Positions 1-8,055 of a stretch of DNA of 53,572 nt are shown here, piece after piece. The position numbers were made by a program, and so were the translations under genes. Below the pieces are notes generated by a model. The model did not search any database. It was not told the DNA's origin and saw only the letters and a program-made list of their open reading frames with translations. Position 1 is the stretch's first letter. Every line of letters starts with the position of its first letter. The stretch lies in contig JANSYF010000016.1 of assembly GCA_024742575.1 (NCBI GenBank), positions 1-53,572 on the forward strand, written 5' to 3'. This DNA is from Paracoccaceae bacterium (GTDB lineage: Bacteria > Pseudomonadota > Alphaproteobacteria > Rhodobacterales > Rhodobacteraceae).

Positions 1-22
1 AACCATAAGGGGGACGGCTCAG

Positions 23-1600
23 GTGAAAATCGGGACGCCAAAGGAAGTGATGAAGGGTGAGGCACGCGTTGCCATGACCCCGGATTCCGCCCGCCAGCTG
101 CAAAAGCTGGGATATGAGTGCATCATCGAAAGCGGTGCAGGTGACGCAGCGGGCTATAATGACAACACGTACAAAGACGCTGGCGTTGAGGTTGTCAAAA
201 CCGCCGCGGCGCTTTGGAAAGCAGCAGATGTGGTCGCTAAGGTGCGCCCGCCGACTGATGCTGAACTGAAAAAGTCGCGCGAAGGCCAATTGCTGATCTC
301 GTTCTTCTACCCGGCTCAGAACGAAAAGCTTATGCAGAAGGCCGCGGAGCAAGGTACGTCGGTCATCGCGATGGACATGGTGCCGCGGATTTCCCGCGCC
401 CAGAAGATGGATGCGCTGTCTTCGATGGCGAACATCGCGGGCTATCGGGCCGTAATCGAAGCAGGCAACAACTTTGGCCGCTTCTTTACCGGTCAGATCA
501 CTGCTGCGGGCAAGGTGCCCCCGGCCAAGGTCCTGGTTGTTGGTGCAGGCGTCGCCGGTCTTGCTGCCATCGGTACATCGACATCGCTGGGTGCGATCAC
601 CTACGCGTTCGACGTGCGCCCAGAAGTAGCCGAGCAGGTTGAATCGATGGGGGCGGAATTCGTCTTCCTTGACTTCGAAGAAGAACAGCAGGACGGGGCT
701 GCCACAGGCGGATATGCTTCTGTGTCTTCACCGGAATTCGCCGCAGCACAGCTTGCCAAGTTCCGCGAACTGGCACCCGAGATCGATATCGTGATCACGA
801 CCGCACTGATCCCCAACCGCGAAGCGCCCGAATTGTGGACCGCCGACATGGTTGCGGCGATGAAGCCCGGTTCCGTCATCGTGGACCTTGCCGCTGAAAA
901 GGGCGGCAACTGCAAGATGACAGTGATGGACGAAAAGATTGTCACCGAAAACGGTGTCACGATCATCGGCTACACGGACTTCCCGTCGCGCATGGCGACA
1001 CAGTCGTCCAACCTTTACGCTACCAACATCCGTCACATGATGACCGACCTTACCCCCGAAAAAGACGGGCAGGTCGTGCATAACATGGAAGATGACGTGA
1101 TCCGTGGTGCGACTATCGCGCATGAAACGGCCGTGACCTTCCCGCCGCCCCCACCAAAGGTTCAGGCGATCGCCGCCAAACCCAAGGAAAAGGTCAAGGA
1201 ACTGACGCCCGAAGAAAAGCGTGCCAACGAAGTGGCAGCGTTCAAGGCGCAAACCAAGCAACAAGTCACACTGTTGGGTGTGGGTGCCGCGTTGGTTTTG
1301 GGCGTTGGTCTTATTCCGGGCATGCCCGCGAGCTTTATGCAGCACTTTATCGTGTTTGTGTTGTCCGTCTTTATCGGCTTTCAGGTCATCTGGAACGTGG
1401 CACATTCGCTGCACACGCCGCTGATGGCTGTCACTAACGCAATCTCGTCCATTATCATTCTGGGTGCGTTGATTCAGATTGGATCGTCGAGTTTGCTGAT
1501 TACGCTGCTTGCCGCGCTTGGCATTTTCATGGCCTCCGTCAACATCTTCGGCGGCTTCCTCGTGACACGGCGCATGCTCGCCATGTTCCAGAAATCTTAA
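23..1600 (+). CDS. pntA: NAD(P) transhydrogenase, alpha subunit (PntA)
   Basis: Inner-membrane proton-translocating transhydrogenase subunit that transfers hydride between NADH and NADP together with PntB. The 525-residue protein holds the NAD-binding domain, with a Rossmann glycine motif GAGVAG near residues 173-178, a Pro-rich linker near 375, and about four hydrophobic helices after residue 415. That is the one-piece, E. coli-like PntA rather than the split PntAA/PntAB form found in many alphaproteobacteria. The start is GTG, preceded by a purine-rich AAGGGGGA about 8 bases upstream. pntB follows 12 bases downstream, so the two form an operon. The promoter lies outside the window. Confidence 0.97.
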   Translation: MKIGTPKEVMKGEARVAMTPDSARQLQKLGYECIIESGAGDAAGYNDNTYKDAGVEVVKTAAALWKAADVVAKVRPPTDAELKKSREGQLLISFFYPAQNEKLMQKAAEQGTSVIAMDMVPRISRAQKMDALSSMANIAGYRAVIEAGNNFGRFFTGQITAAGKVPPAKVLVVGAGVAGLAAIGTSTSLGAITYAFDVRPEVAEQVESMGAEFVFLDFEEEQQDGAATGGYASVSSPEFAAAQLAKFRELAPEIDIVITTALIPNREAPELWTADMVAAMKPGSVIVDLAAEKGGNCKMTVMDEKIVTENGVTIIGYTDFPSRMATQSSNLYATNIRHMMTDLTPEKDGQVVHNMEDDVIRGATIAHETAVTFPPPPPKVQAIAAKPKEKVKELTPEEKRANEVAAFKAQTKQQVTLLGVGAALVLGVGLIPGMPASFMQHFIVFVLSVFIGFQVIWNVAHSLHTPLMAVTNAISSIIILGALIQIGSSSLLITLLAALGIFMASVNIFGGFLVTRRMLAMFQKS

Positions 1601-1612
1601 GGGGCAGGGTAA

Positions 1613-3133
1613 ATGGAAAACGCATTCACCATCGCGGCCTATGTGGTCGCAGGCATCCTCTTCATTCTGTCGCTGGGCGGCCTGTCCGGCCAGGAAAGCG
1701 CGAAACGCGCGGTCTGGTACGGCATCGTGGGTATGGCCATTGCGGTTGTCGCCACGTTGGTTGGCCCCGGATCAGGTCTTGGTATCGTATCGATCATCCT
1801 GATCGCCATGGGTGCAGCCGTTGGTTATCAACTCGCCACCAAGGTCGAGATGACCCAAATGCCCGAACTTGTTGCCATCATGCACTCGCTCGTGGGTCTG
1901 GCCGCTGTGTTCGTGGGCTTTAACGCCGACATCATGATCAACTACATCGGCAACGTCTACGACGCTCAAGGCCTTGTCATGGGCGTCGTCGGTGATGACG
2001 GTGTCACCGCGATTGGTCTGCCAAAAGAGGCGTATGACGGCCTGTCTAGCTTTGGACAGCTGATCGCTAAGAAATCCTCGGTCGAGATTGGCATTCTGCG
2101 CGTTGAACTGGTGCTGGGTATCTGGATCGGTGCGGTCACGTTCACAGGCTCTGTCATCGCCTATGCCAAACTGGCAGGCGGCGATAGCAAGCTTCCGCTT
2201 GAAATCGATACATCGGCCAAACAACTGCCCGGTGGGCACATGCTGAACGCCGCCGCAGCTGGCTTGTCGATCATCTTTGCCATCATGTACCTCAGCGGTG
2301 CAGGCAGCTGGACGCTGATCCTTCTGACGCTGCTGGCTCTGTTCATCGGCTACCACCTGATCATGGGCATTGGCGGCGCGGATATGCCGGTCGTCGTTTC
2401 GATGCTCAACAGCTATTCTGGCTGGGCGGCGGCCGCGATTGGTTTCAGCCTCGGCAACGACCTTTTGATTGTGGTTGGTGCGCTGGTTGGCTCCTCTGGT
2501 GCGATCCTGTCTTACATCATGTGTAAAGCGATGAACCGCAGCTTTGTGTCCGTCATTCTTGGCGGATGGGGCGGCGCTAAGGCGGGCGAACAGATGGCGG
2601 TCGAAGGCGAACAGGTTGCTATCGACGCCGATGGCGTGGCAACAGCGTTGGAAGAGGCGGACAGCATCGTGATCATCCCGGGCTACGGGATGGCCGTGGC
2701 ACAAGCCCAGCAGGGTGTTGCTGAACTGACCAAGCGTCTACGCGCCAAGGGCAAGGAAGTCCGCTTTGCGATCCACCCGGTCGCAGGGCGTCTTCCGGGC
2801 CACATGAACGTGCTTCTGGCCGAAGCCAAGGTGCCGTACGACATCGTGCTTGAGATGGACGAGATCAACGACGATTTCCCCGATACGGATGTTGCCATCG
2901 TCATCGGTTCAAATGACATCGTGAACCCGGCGGCACAGGATGATCCCAACAGCCCTATCGCCGGTATGCCGGTTCTGGAATGCTGGAAAGCCAAGCAGGT
3001 CTTCGTATCCAAGCGTGGGCAGGGCACCGGCTATTCGGGCATCGAAAACCCGCTGTTCTTTAAAGAAAACACGCGCATGTTCTACGGTGACGCGAAAGCC
3101 AGCCTCGATCTGCTTCTTGCCAAAATCAACTAA
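1613..3133 (+). CDS. pntB: NAD(P) transhydrogenase, beta subunit (PntB)
   Basis: Second subunit of the proton-translocating transhydrogenase. It contributes most of the membrane channel and the NADP(H)-binding domain III. The first ~300 residues are a run of hydrophobic helices. The C-terminal third carries the domain III signature [10 protein letters not shown] near residue 357 and further blocks ([33 protein letters not shown]) typical of the family. The length of 506 residues is normal. A strong bidirectional terminator follows 27 bases after the stop, ending the pntAB operon. Confidence 0.97.
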   Translation: MENAFTIAAYVVAGILFILSLGGLSGQESAKRAVWYGIVGMAIAVVATLVGPGSGLGIVSIILIAMGAAVGYQLATKVEMTQMPELVAIMHSLVGLAAVFVGFNADIMINYIGNVYDAQGLVMGVVGDDGVTAIGLPKEAYDGLSSFGQLIAKKSSVEIGILRVELVLGIWIGAVTFTGSVIAYAKLAGGDSKLPLEIDTSAKQLPGGHMLNAAAAGLSIIFAIMYLSGAGSWTLILLTLLALFIGYHLIMGIGGADMPVVVSMLNSYSGWAAAAIGFSLGNDLLIVVGALVGSSGAILSYIMCKAMNRSFVSVILGGWGGAKAGEQMAVEGEQVAIDADGVATALEEADSIVIIPGYGMAVAQAQQGVAELTKRLRAKGKEVRFAIHPVAGRLPGHMNVLLAEAKVPYDIVLEMDEINDDFPDTDVAIVIGSNDIVNPAAQDDPNSPIAGMPVLECWKAKQVFVSKRGQGTGYSGIENPLFFKENTRMFYGDAKASLDLLLAKIN

Positions 3134-3160
3134 GCTGGATCAGTGATCTGACCAGAAAAA

Positions 3161-3189
3161 CCCCGCATCGCTGGATGCGGGGTTTTTTT
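3161..3189. terminator. Bidirectional rho-independent terminator
   Basis: A 9-bp perfect stem, CCCCGCATC paired with GATGCGGGG, has a 4-base loop and is followed by seven T on the plus strand and preceded by five A, so it also works on the minus strand. It ends pntAB. The T run overlaps the stop codon of the convergent flavodoxin-like gene. Confidence 0.92.
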
Positions 3190-3724
3190 ATGCCGCATGG
3201 CCAGCGATCCAGCCGTCCACTTGCACGTTCAGAACATCCCAATCGGTGTATTCCTTATCCCAATCAAGATCGGCGTCAGGGTCTTTCGCAGCGATAATCC
3301 GACGCATAACGAAGCGGCGGAACACATCGTATTTCGACGGTTCATAAGCACCTGCGACTTGCACCACCTGACCCGGTGTCCAACCCGTTGCTTGGGTGAA
3401 ATCTGATAGGATGGTTTCAAGCCCGCGCCAATCCTCGGCATCATGCCCGGCCGCGGCAAGGGACACCGACAGCATTAGCGTCGGCATCGCGTTCAACACG
3501 TCTGCATGGGCCTCAGCAAAGTCCGAAAACACCGACTGATAATGTCCTATGTGGACCGACGCACCAAGAACTGCGGCGTCGAACCGCGCCAAGTCTAGCG
3601 GCCCGACATCATCCAGCGCCGACAATTCTATGCTGTGGCCTTGGTCGACCAATCGATCCATCAGGTGACGGGTGATCTTTTGCGTCTGCCCTTCCGTGCT
3701 GGCATAGCCAATGAACAGTTTCAT
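3188..3724 (-). CDS. Flavodoxin-domain protein (HemG-like)
   Basis: A 178-residue cytoplasmic protein of flavodoxin fold. The N-terminus MKLFIGYASTEGQTQKI matches the FMN-phosphate loop of flavodoxins and of the HemG-type protoporphyrinogen oxidase family. The segment VLGASVHIGHYQ and the late FVMRRIIAAKDPDADLDWDKEYTDWD also resemble HemG-like proteins. A redox role with FMN is inferred. True HemG function is unproven, since alphaproteobacteria usually use other protoporphyrinogen oxidases. It is a single gene, convergent with pntB and divergent from the DUF3422 gene. Its stop codon lies inside the shared terminator's T run. Confidence 0.8.
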   Translation of the reverse strand: MKLFIGYASTEGQTQKITRHLMDRLVDQGHSIELSALDDVGPLDLARFDAAVLGASVHIGHYQSVFSDFAEAHADVLNAMPTLMLSVSLAAAGHDAEDWRGLETILSDFTQATGWTPGQVVQVAGAYEPSKYDVFRRFVMRRIIAAKDPDADLDWDKEYTDWDVLNVQVDGWIAGHAA

Positions 3725-4012
3725 GAAGTGCCCCCTTGCTGCTGATGTGCCACAGCAGGTTTACCCCACCGGGCAGCGCCAATCCTAAAGCGAAAGCGGT
3801 TGTCGCGCGTTGACCTGCCGCAAAAACCGTTTGAGATCATTGAACTGTCCGCCGTTTTGCGGCTGCTTCATCCTTGGGCGTCTTGCGCATAACCGGATCA
3901 CAATAGGCAATGCATACAGTTGAATACTGGTAAAATACTGAAATGTCTGGAAATTTCCTTTACTTGGGGAAATGTCGGGCCTAAGTCTTGGCGAAATCTG
4001 AAAGACGACCCT

Positions 4013-5311
4013 ATGGCTCCTATTGAAGACCACCCCCTGCGTTACGCTTTGTCAAATGAGCTACACGCGCGCCCCTTTCCGTCGCTCGAAGCGCCCTGTC
4101 GCGCTGTCTATCTTGCGCTGAAAAAGCCCAAGGCTGCGGCTGCGCGGGATAAGACGATCGACCTCGACCATCTCAAAGTGCTTCTGGATCGCTACGGGAC
4201 CACGCACCCGCAGCCGGGAGCAACGCATTTTTCCGGCCAGATCGGTCAGCACATGCTGAAATGGGAACAGCATACGGAATTCGTGACCTACACAGTGTTC
4301 CTGAACGGCTTGACGGACCGGGCGTTTGATCCCTCTGATATGGATGTGTTCCCTGACAGCTGGCTCGCTGCTGCCCCCGGCGTGCGGATCACTTCGGCGC
4401 TGATCCGGGTTGAGGATCGACCCGACGAAGAGACGATCTCGCAAAATCTGTCTGATTGGTTTGTCCCCGAAAGTCTTGCTGTGAGCCGCGTTCTTGATGA
4501 TGACGCAATCGTCGCCGGGGATTTCCGCATCGATCCCGCAGGGCATCTGCGGTTCGGTTGCTTTGTGAACAAAGGGATCGGCCGTCGTCGTGTTGGTCGT
4601 ATCGTGCAGCGCCTGTGCGAGATCGAAACTTACAAGACCATGTCGATGCTGGGCTTTACCCGAGTGCGCGAAATGGGCGCGCGCATGGGCGAAATAGACA
4701 ATGAACTCAATCGTCTGATGGCGGCGATGACCAATGGCGACGGGCAGGAAGAGGATCGGCTGAAATCGTTGCTGGCGGTCTCAGCAGAACTGGAAAGCTT
4801 GTCGGCACAAACTTCGTTCCGGTTCGGTGCAACAGGCGCGTATGAGGCGATTGTCGAACAACGCGTGGCGGTCCTGCGCGAAGAACGGTTCGATGGTCGC
4901 CAGACCTTTGCTGAATTCATGACCCGCCGCTACGATCCGGCAATGCGCACGGTCAAATCCGCCGAAAAACGCCTGTCGGCTATGGCGGCAAGGGCGGTGC
5001 GGGCAGGGGATCTGCTGCGCACACGGGTTGAAGTGGCACGCTCGGCACAGAACCAACAGCTTTTGGAAAGTATGAATCAGCGGGCTGACATGCAGCTTCG
5101 GTTGCAAAAGACCGTCGAAGGCCTGTCAGTCGTGGCGATCAGCTACTACGCTGTGTCTTTGGCGGGGTATCTGCTGTATCCGGTCGCGGAAATGCTGGGC
5201 ATCTCCAAGGGGGCGGTGACGGCAGCAGCGACCATTCCAGTGGTGCTGCTGGTGTGGCTTGCGATCCGCCGCATCCGACGGGTGGTTGAGCAGGGTGGCC
5301 CTGACCTTTGA
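4013..5311 (+). CDS. DUF3422 family membrane-anchored protein
   Basis: A 432-residue protein matching the DUF3422 family, recognisable by the start HPLRYALSNELHARPFPSLEAP. Most of it is soluble and rich in charged helices (residues ~200-365, possibly coiled coil). Two hydrophobic segments near 371-392 and 400-418 end in a basic tail, so it is probably a C-terminally anchored inner-membrane protein. Function is unknown. I chose the ATG at 4013 because family similarity begins at MAPIEDHPLRY; an in-frame ATG at 3920 would add 31 unrelated residues. The upstream DNA contains a direct repeat AATACTG (3923 and 3934, one helical turn apart) and the palindrome GGAAATTTCC at 3949-3958. Confidence 0.85.
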   Translation: MAPIEDHPLRYALSNELHARPFPSLEAPCRAVYLALKKPKAAAARDKTIDLDHLKVLLDRYGTTHPQPGATHFSGQIGQHMLKWEQHTEFVTYTVFLNGLTDRAFDPSDMDVFPDSWLAAAPGVRITSALIRVEDRPDEETISQNLSDWFVPESLAVSRVLDDDAIVAGDFRIDPAGHLRFGCFVNKGIGRRRVGRIVQRLCEIETYKTMSMLGFTRVREMGARMGEIDNELNRLMAAMTNGDGQEEDRLKSLLAVSAELESLSAQTSFRFGATGAYEAIVEQRVAVLREERFDGRQTFAEFMTRRYDPAMRTVKSAEKRLSAMAARAVRAGDLLRTRVEVARSAQNQQLLESMNQRADMQLRLQKTVEGLSVVAISYYAVSLAGYLLYPVAEMLGISKGAVTAAATIPVVLLVWLAIRRIRRVVEQGGPDL

Positions 5312-5337
5312 ATTTTACCAGATGGTAAAAAATGGGG

Positions 5338-5373
5338 CGCGCGTTTCCGTCAACGCAAACGCGCAAACGCGTC
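5338..5373. repeat. Intergenic GTCAAC palindrome, copy A
   Basis: GCGTTTCCGT and ACGCAAACGC form a 10-bp inverted repeat with one mismatch around a CA loop. It sits between the convergent ends of the DUF3422 and ppx genes. A second, AT-rich hairpin (TTTTACC / GGTAAAA, 5313-5330) lies directly after the DUF3422 stop. It belongs to the dispersed family also seen near 12.1, 18.9, 33.3 and 52.3 kb. A terminator role at the gene ends is likely but inferred. Confidence 0.7.
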
Positions 5374-5375
5374 TG

Positions 5376-6923
5376 CTAGCGCTGCACCACGACGACGGTT
5401 TCGGCACTCAAGGATGTCGCCAACGATTGGAATCGCGCCTCGGCCACTTCGCCATACAAAGCAACGGATTCCGGCGTCAATTTGAGTTTCAACAGCTTCT
5501 TGCGCGGCCGCCATTCCAGCGCTGTGCCATCGGCGCTGGCATCCGACATCCAAAGCATTGACCCAAAGCGCAGCGCTTTGCCCAGCACTTCGGCATCAAG
5601 CGTCGCCTTTTCAGACAAAAGACCTTCCAGTTCTTCGAAGCGAGTACCCTCGCGCTTGTTCTTGTAGCGATGCAGCAGCGCCAGCCCAAGGAACACACGC
5701 TCTGAATGCTTCAAGCCACCAAGGTTGGCGCGGGTGGCGTTGTCGAAACAGGTCTCGGCCCGGTAATCGGGATGGGCGCGCCAACTGACGTCATGCAGAA
5801 GGCACGCGGCCTTGATCAGGCGCAGACGCGCCGGGTCGGCACTAGAAAACAACGGCAGGACAAACTTAAACAGTTTTTTGCCAAAGCCAGGCAGGCGTGC
5901 ATCCTTGGCCTCGGCAAAGCGGCACGCTTCGATCAACGGATCACGGTCACGCAACTCTTGCGGCATTTGCTCGTACAACAGTCCTTCGCGGATACCATAG
6001 CTTGAGATTGCGATGTCTTTGGGCTTGAACGTCTGCACCAACCGCTTGAGTACGTCGACGGCATAGGGAACCAGCTCCATGCGAGCGTTGGAAATACCGC
6101 AGGCTTGACGTAGCTCTTCGAGGTCGTTCGACTTGATGAACTTCAGGGTCTGGCTCACCGCTTTCTTGTCCATCCGGTATTCGTGAAGAACATGCAGCGG
6201 ATAGCCGCGCCGATACATGTCGACCCGCGCAATGGCGCGCCACGACCCGCCGACAAGAAACAATCGATCTCGCTGAGGCCCCATGTGATCGGCCAGCTTG
6301 GCCATTACGGATTTGATGTGGGTGTCCCGGCCTTTTTGCCCGCCTTTGAGATCACGCAGTTTAAGAGGGCCGAGATTGGAACTGATGCGGCGCCCGACGC
6401 GGCCTTCTGCAATTTCGGCAAGTTCCATCGACGACCCGCCAATATCGCACACCAGCCCGTAACTGCCGGGCCAACCCAGTAAAACACCTTGCGCTGACAG
6501 GCGGGCCTCTTCCTCACCGCCGATCACCCAGATCCGCAAACCGGTTTCGCGCAAAACGTCGTCGCGGAACTCTGGTCCGTCCTCGGCTTCGCGCACGGCA
6601 GCGGTAGCGACGACTGTAAGGGGAGGCAGGTTCATGCCTTCGGCCAGCGCTTGAAACCGTTTCAGCGCTTGCAGTGCACGCGCACGGCCTTCCGGGTTCA
6701 AACGTCCGGTATCGGACATGCCTGCGCCAAGGGCGCACATAAGTTTTTCGTTGTAGAAATAAGCCGGAGATCGGGCTGCGCCGTCGAAGACCACCAATCG
6801 AACCGAGTTCGACCCGATATCGACCACGCCCACACGGCTGAGCGCACGGGCTTTGGGGTCATTGAAAAGAGGACGGCCGAACAGGCCCATCGGATCGTGT
6901 TCGGTGTCGGTGTTTCCGTCCAT
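5376..6923 (-). CDS. ppx: Ppx/GppA family phosphatase (exopolyphosphatase)
   Basis: Releases phosphate from polyphosphate or hydrolyses pppGpp, in the actin-like ATPase superfamily. The 515-residue protein opens with the phosphate-binding loop VVDIGSNSVRLVVFDG (near residue 30) and has the second glycine-rich motif CDIGGSSMELAEI. The C-terminal part contains an HD-like LLHDVSW segment, as in longer Ppx proteins. I chose the ATG at 6923 (MDGNTDTEHD) because GGGAGG stands five bases before it; the longer frame lacks family similarity. ppk lies 1.1 kb upstream in the same orientation but is separated by an opposite-strand gene. Confidence 0.92.
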   Translation of the reverse strand: MDGNTDTEHDPMGLFGRPLFNDPKARALSRVGVVDIGSNSVRLVVFDGAARSPAYFYNEKLMCALGAGMSDTGRLNPEGRARALQALKRFQALAEGMNLPPLTVVATAAVREAEDGPEFRDDVLRETGLRIWVIGGEEEARLSAQGVLLGWPGSYGLVCDIGGSSMELAEIAEGRVGRRISSNLGPLKLRDLKGGQKGRDTHIKSVMAKLADHMGPQRDRLFLVGGSWRAIARVDMYRRGYPLHVLHEYRMDKKAVSQTLKFIKSNDLEELRQACGISNARMELVPYAVDVLKRLVQTFKPKDIAISSYGIREGLLYEQMPQELRDRDPLIEACRFAEAKDARLPGFGKKLFKFVLPLFSSADPARLRLIKAACLLHDVSWRAHPDYRAETCFDNATRANLGGLKHSERVFLGLALLHRYKNKREGTRFEELEGLLSEKATLDAEVLGKALRFGSMLWMSDASADGTALEWRPRKKLLKLKLTPESVALYGEVAEARFQSLATSLSAETVVVVQR

Positions 6924-7087
6924 GTGGCCTCCCGAGCAGGTTGAGGGCACCGTGTCAAAGCGCCGGGGTAAGGTCAAGAAAACAAGGTTTTGAAATCGCA
7001 TGACGTGCGGTCCGTGATGCGCCTTTTCAGTTGGTGGGAAATCGGTCACTTTGCGTCGGAACATGTACGGCGCAAGGAACCTGACAG

Positions 7088-8005
7088 ATGCGGATTGCAA
7101 CCATGGCGACAGGGGGGATTGGTGGTTTCTTAGCCGTCAAACTGGCCAATGCCGGGCACAGCGTCGCCACCATTGCGCGGGGCGCGCATCTTGATGCGAT
7201 CCGTGCTAATGGCTTGCGGTTGGATAGCGCTGACGGTTCCGAAATTGCCCATCCCGAGATCGCGACGGACCGCCCGCAAGACGTTGGCGGTGTTGATGCC
7301 ATCATCTTTGGCGTCAAAGGCGATGCGCTTGACGACGCGGCGCGCATTTGCCTGCCGATGATTGGCCCTGACACGGTGGTGGTGCCTTTTCTGAACGGGG
7401 TCGAAGCATCGGACAGGCTGTGTGAGATCCTGCCCGAGCGCAATGTCGCAAACGGCGTCGCGCGGGTATCGACGACCATTTCCGCGCCGGGGATCATTAC
7501 CCAGACGGGCGCGTTCCATTCCTTTATCTTTGCCGAGCGTGACAACCGCCCTTCAGCCCGTATCGACGCCCTGCGCGCTGCGATAAACGATGCGGGGTCA
7601 TCCGCACCTGAAACGGACGATATCGACAAGGAACTTTGGTCGAAATTCGTACTGTTTTCTGCGCTTTCCGGCGTCACGGCGGCAGGTCGCTGTACCATTG
7701 GCGATATCCGCAATACCCCCGAGCTGGAGGCTCTGTTCAAACGGGCCATGTCAGAGACGGCGCAGACCGGGCGGGCTTTGGGTGTGGCTCTGGACAAGGA
7801 TCTGGAGGAACAGATCTGGGGCAACCTGATGGTGTTCCCGCCGCAAGGGCGCGCTTCAACGGCGATTGATCTTGAGCATGGGCGCCCTTTGGAGATCGAG
7901 TGGGTGTCCGGCGCGGCCAAACGTCTGGCGGCCAAAGTCGGGATCGACGCGCCCATCAACGCAGCACTCTATGCGATCCTCTTGCCCCACAAATATGGGC
8001 GCTGA
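7088..8005 (+). CDS. 2-dehydropantoate 2-reductase (ketopantoate reductase family)
   Basis: NADPH-dependent reductase family that makes pantoate for coenzyme A, though many paralogues act on other substrates. The 305 residues show the dinucleotide-binding loop TGGIGG near residue 8, the VKGDAL segment holding the expected catalytic lysine, and the C-terminal helical block STAIDLEHGRPLEIEWVSG typical of ApbA/PanE. AAGGAA precedes the ATG by 8 bases. The gene runs opposite to ppk and ppx and splits what is often a ppk-ppx unit. It is followed at once by a perfect hairpin. panE proper versus a paralogue cannot be decided from sequence alone. Confidence 0.88.
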   Translation: MRIATMATGGIGGFLAVKLANAGHSVATIARGAHLDAIRANGLRLDSADGSEIAHPEIATDRPQDVGGVDAIIFGVKGDALDDAARICLPMIGPDTVVVPFLNGVEASDRLCEILPERNVANGVARVSTTISAPGIITQTGAFHSFIFAERDNRPSARIDALRAAINDAGSSAPETDDIDKELWSKFVLFSALSGVTAAGRCTIGDIRNTPELEALFKRAMSETAQTGRALGVALDKDLEEQIWGNLMVFPPQGRASTAIDLEHGRPLEIEWVSGAAKRLAAKVGIDAPINAALYAILLPHKYGR

Positions 8006-8027
8006 GCCCGCTTTTCGAAAAGCGGGC
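8006..8027. terminator. Perfect hairpin between panE-like and ppk ends
   Basis: The 11-base arms GCCCGCTTTTC and GAAAAGCGGGC form an uninterrupted 22-bp palindrome directly after the reductase stop codon. It lies between two convergent genes. The A/T runs lie inside the stem, so it probably terminates transcription in both directions. Confidence 0.6.
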
Positions 8028-8055
8028 AAGACCTGTCGAAAGGTCGTGCTGTGCC

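Noticed and set aside
728-1414. Long open frames antisense to pntA (and similar ones opposite pntB, ppk, glyS and pepN)
   Set aside because: They mirror GC-rich codon bias of the true genes, lack ribosome sites and family similarity, and have His/Arg-rich composition typical of shadow frames.
3920-4012. Upstream ATG of the DUF3422 gene at 3920 as the true start
   Set aside because: The 31 extra residues do not resemble the family and cover direct repeats that look regulatory.
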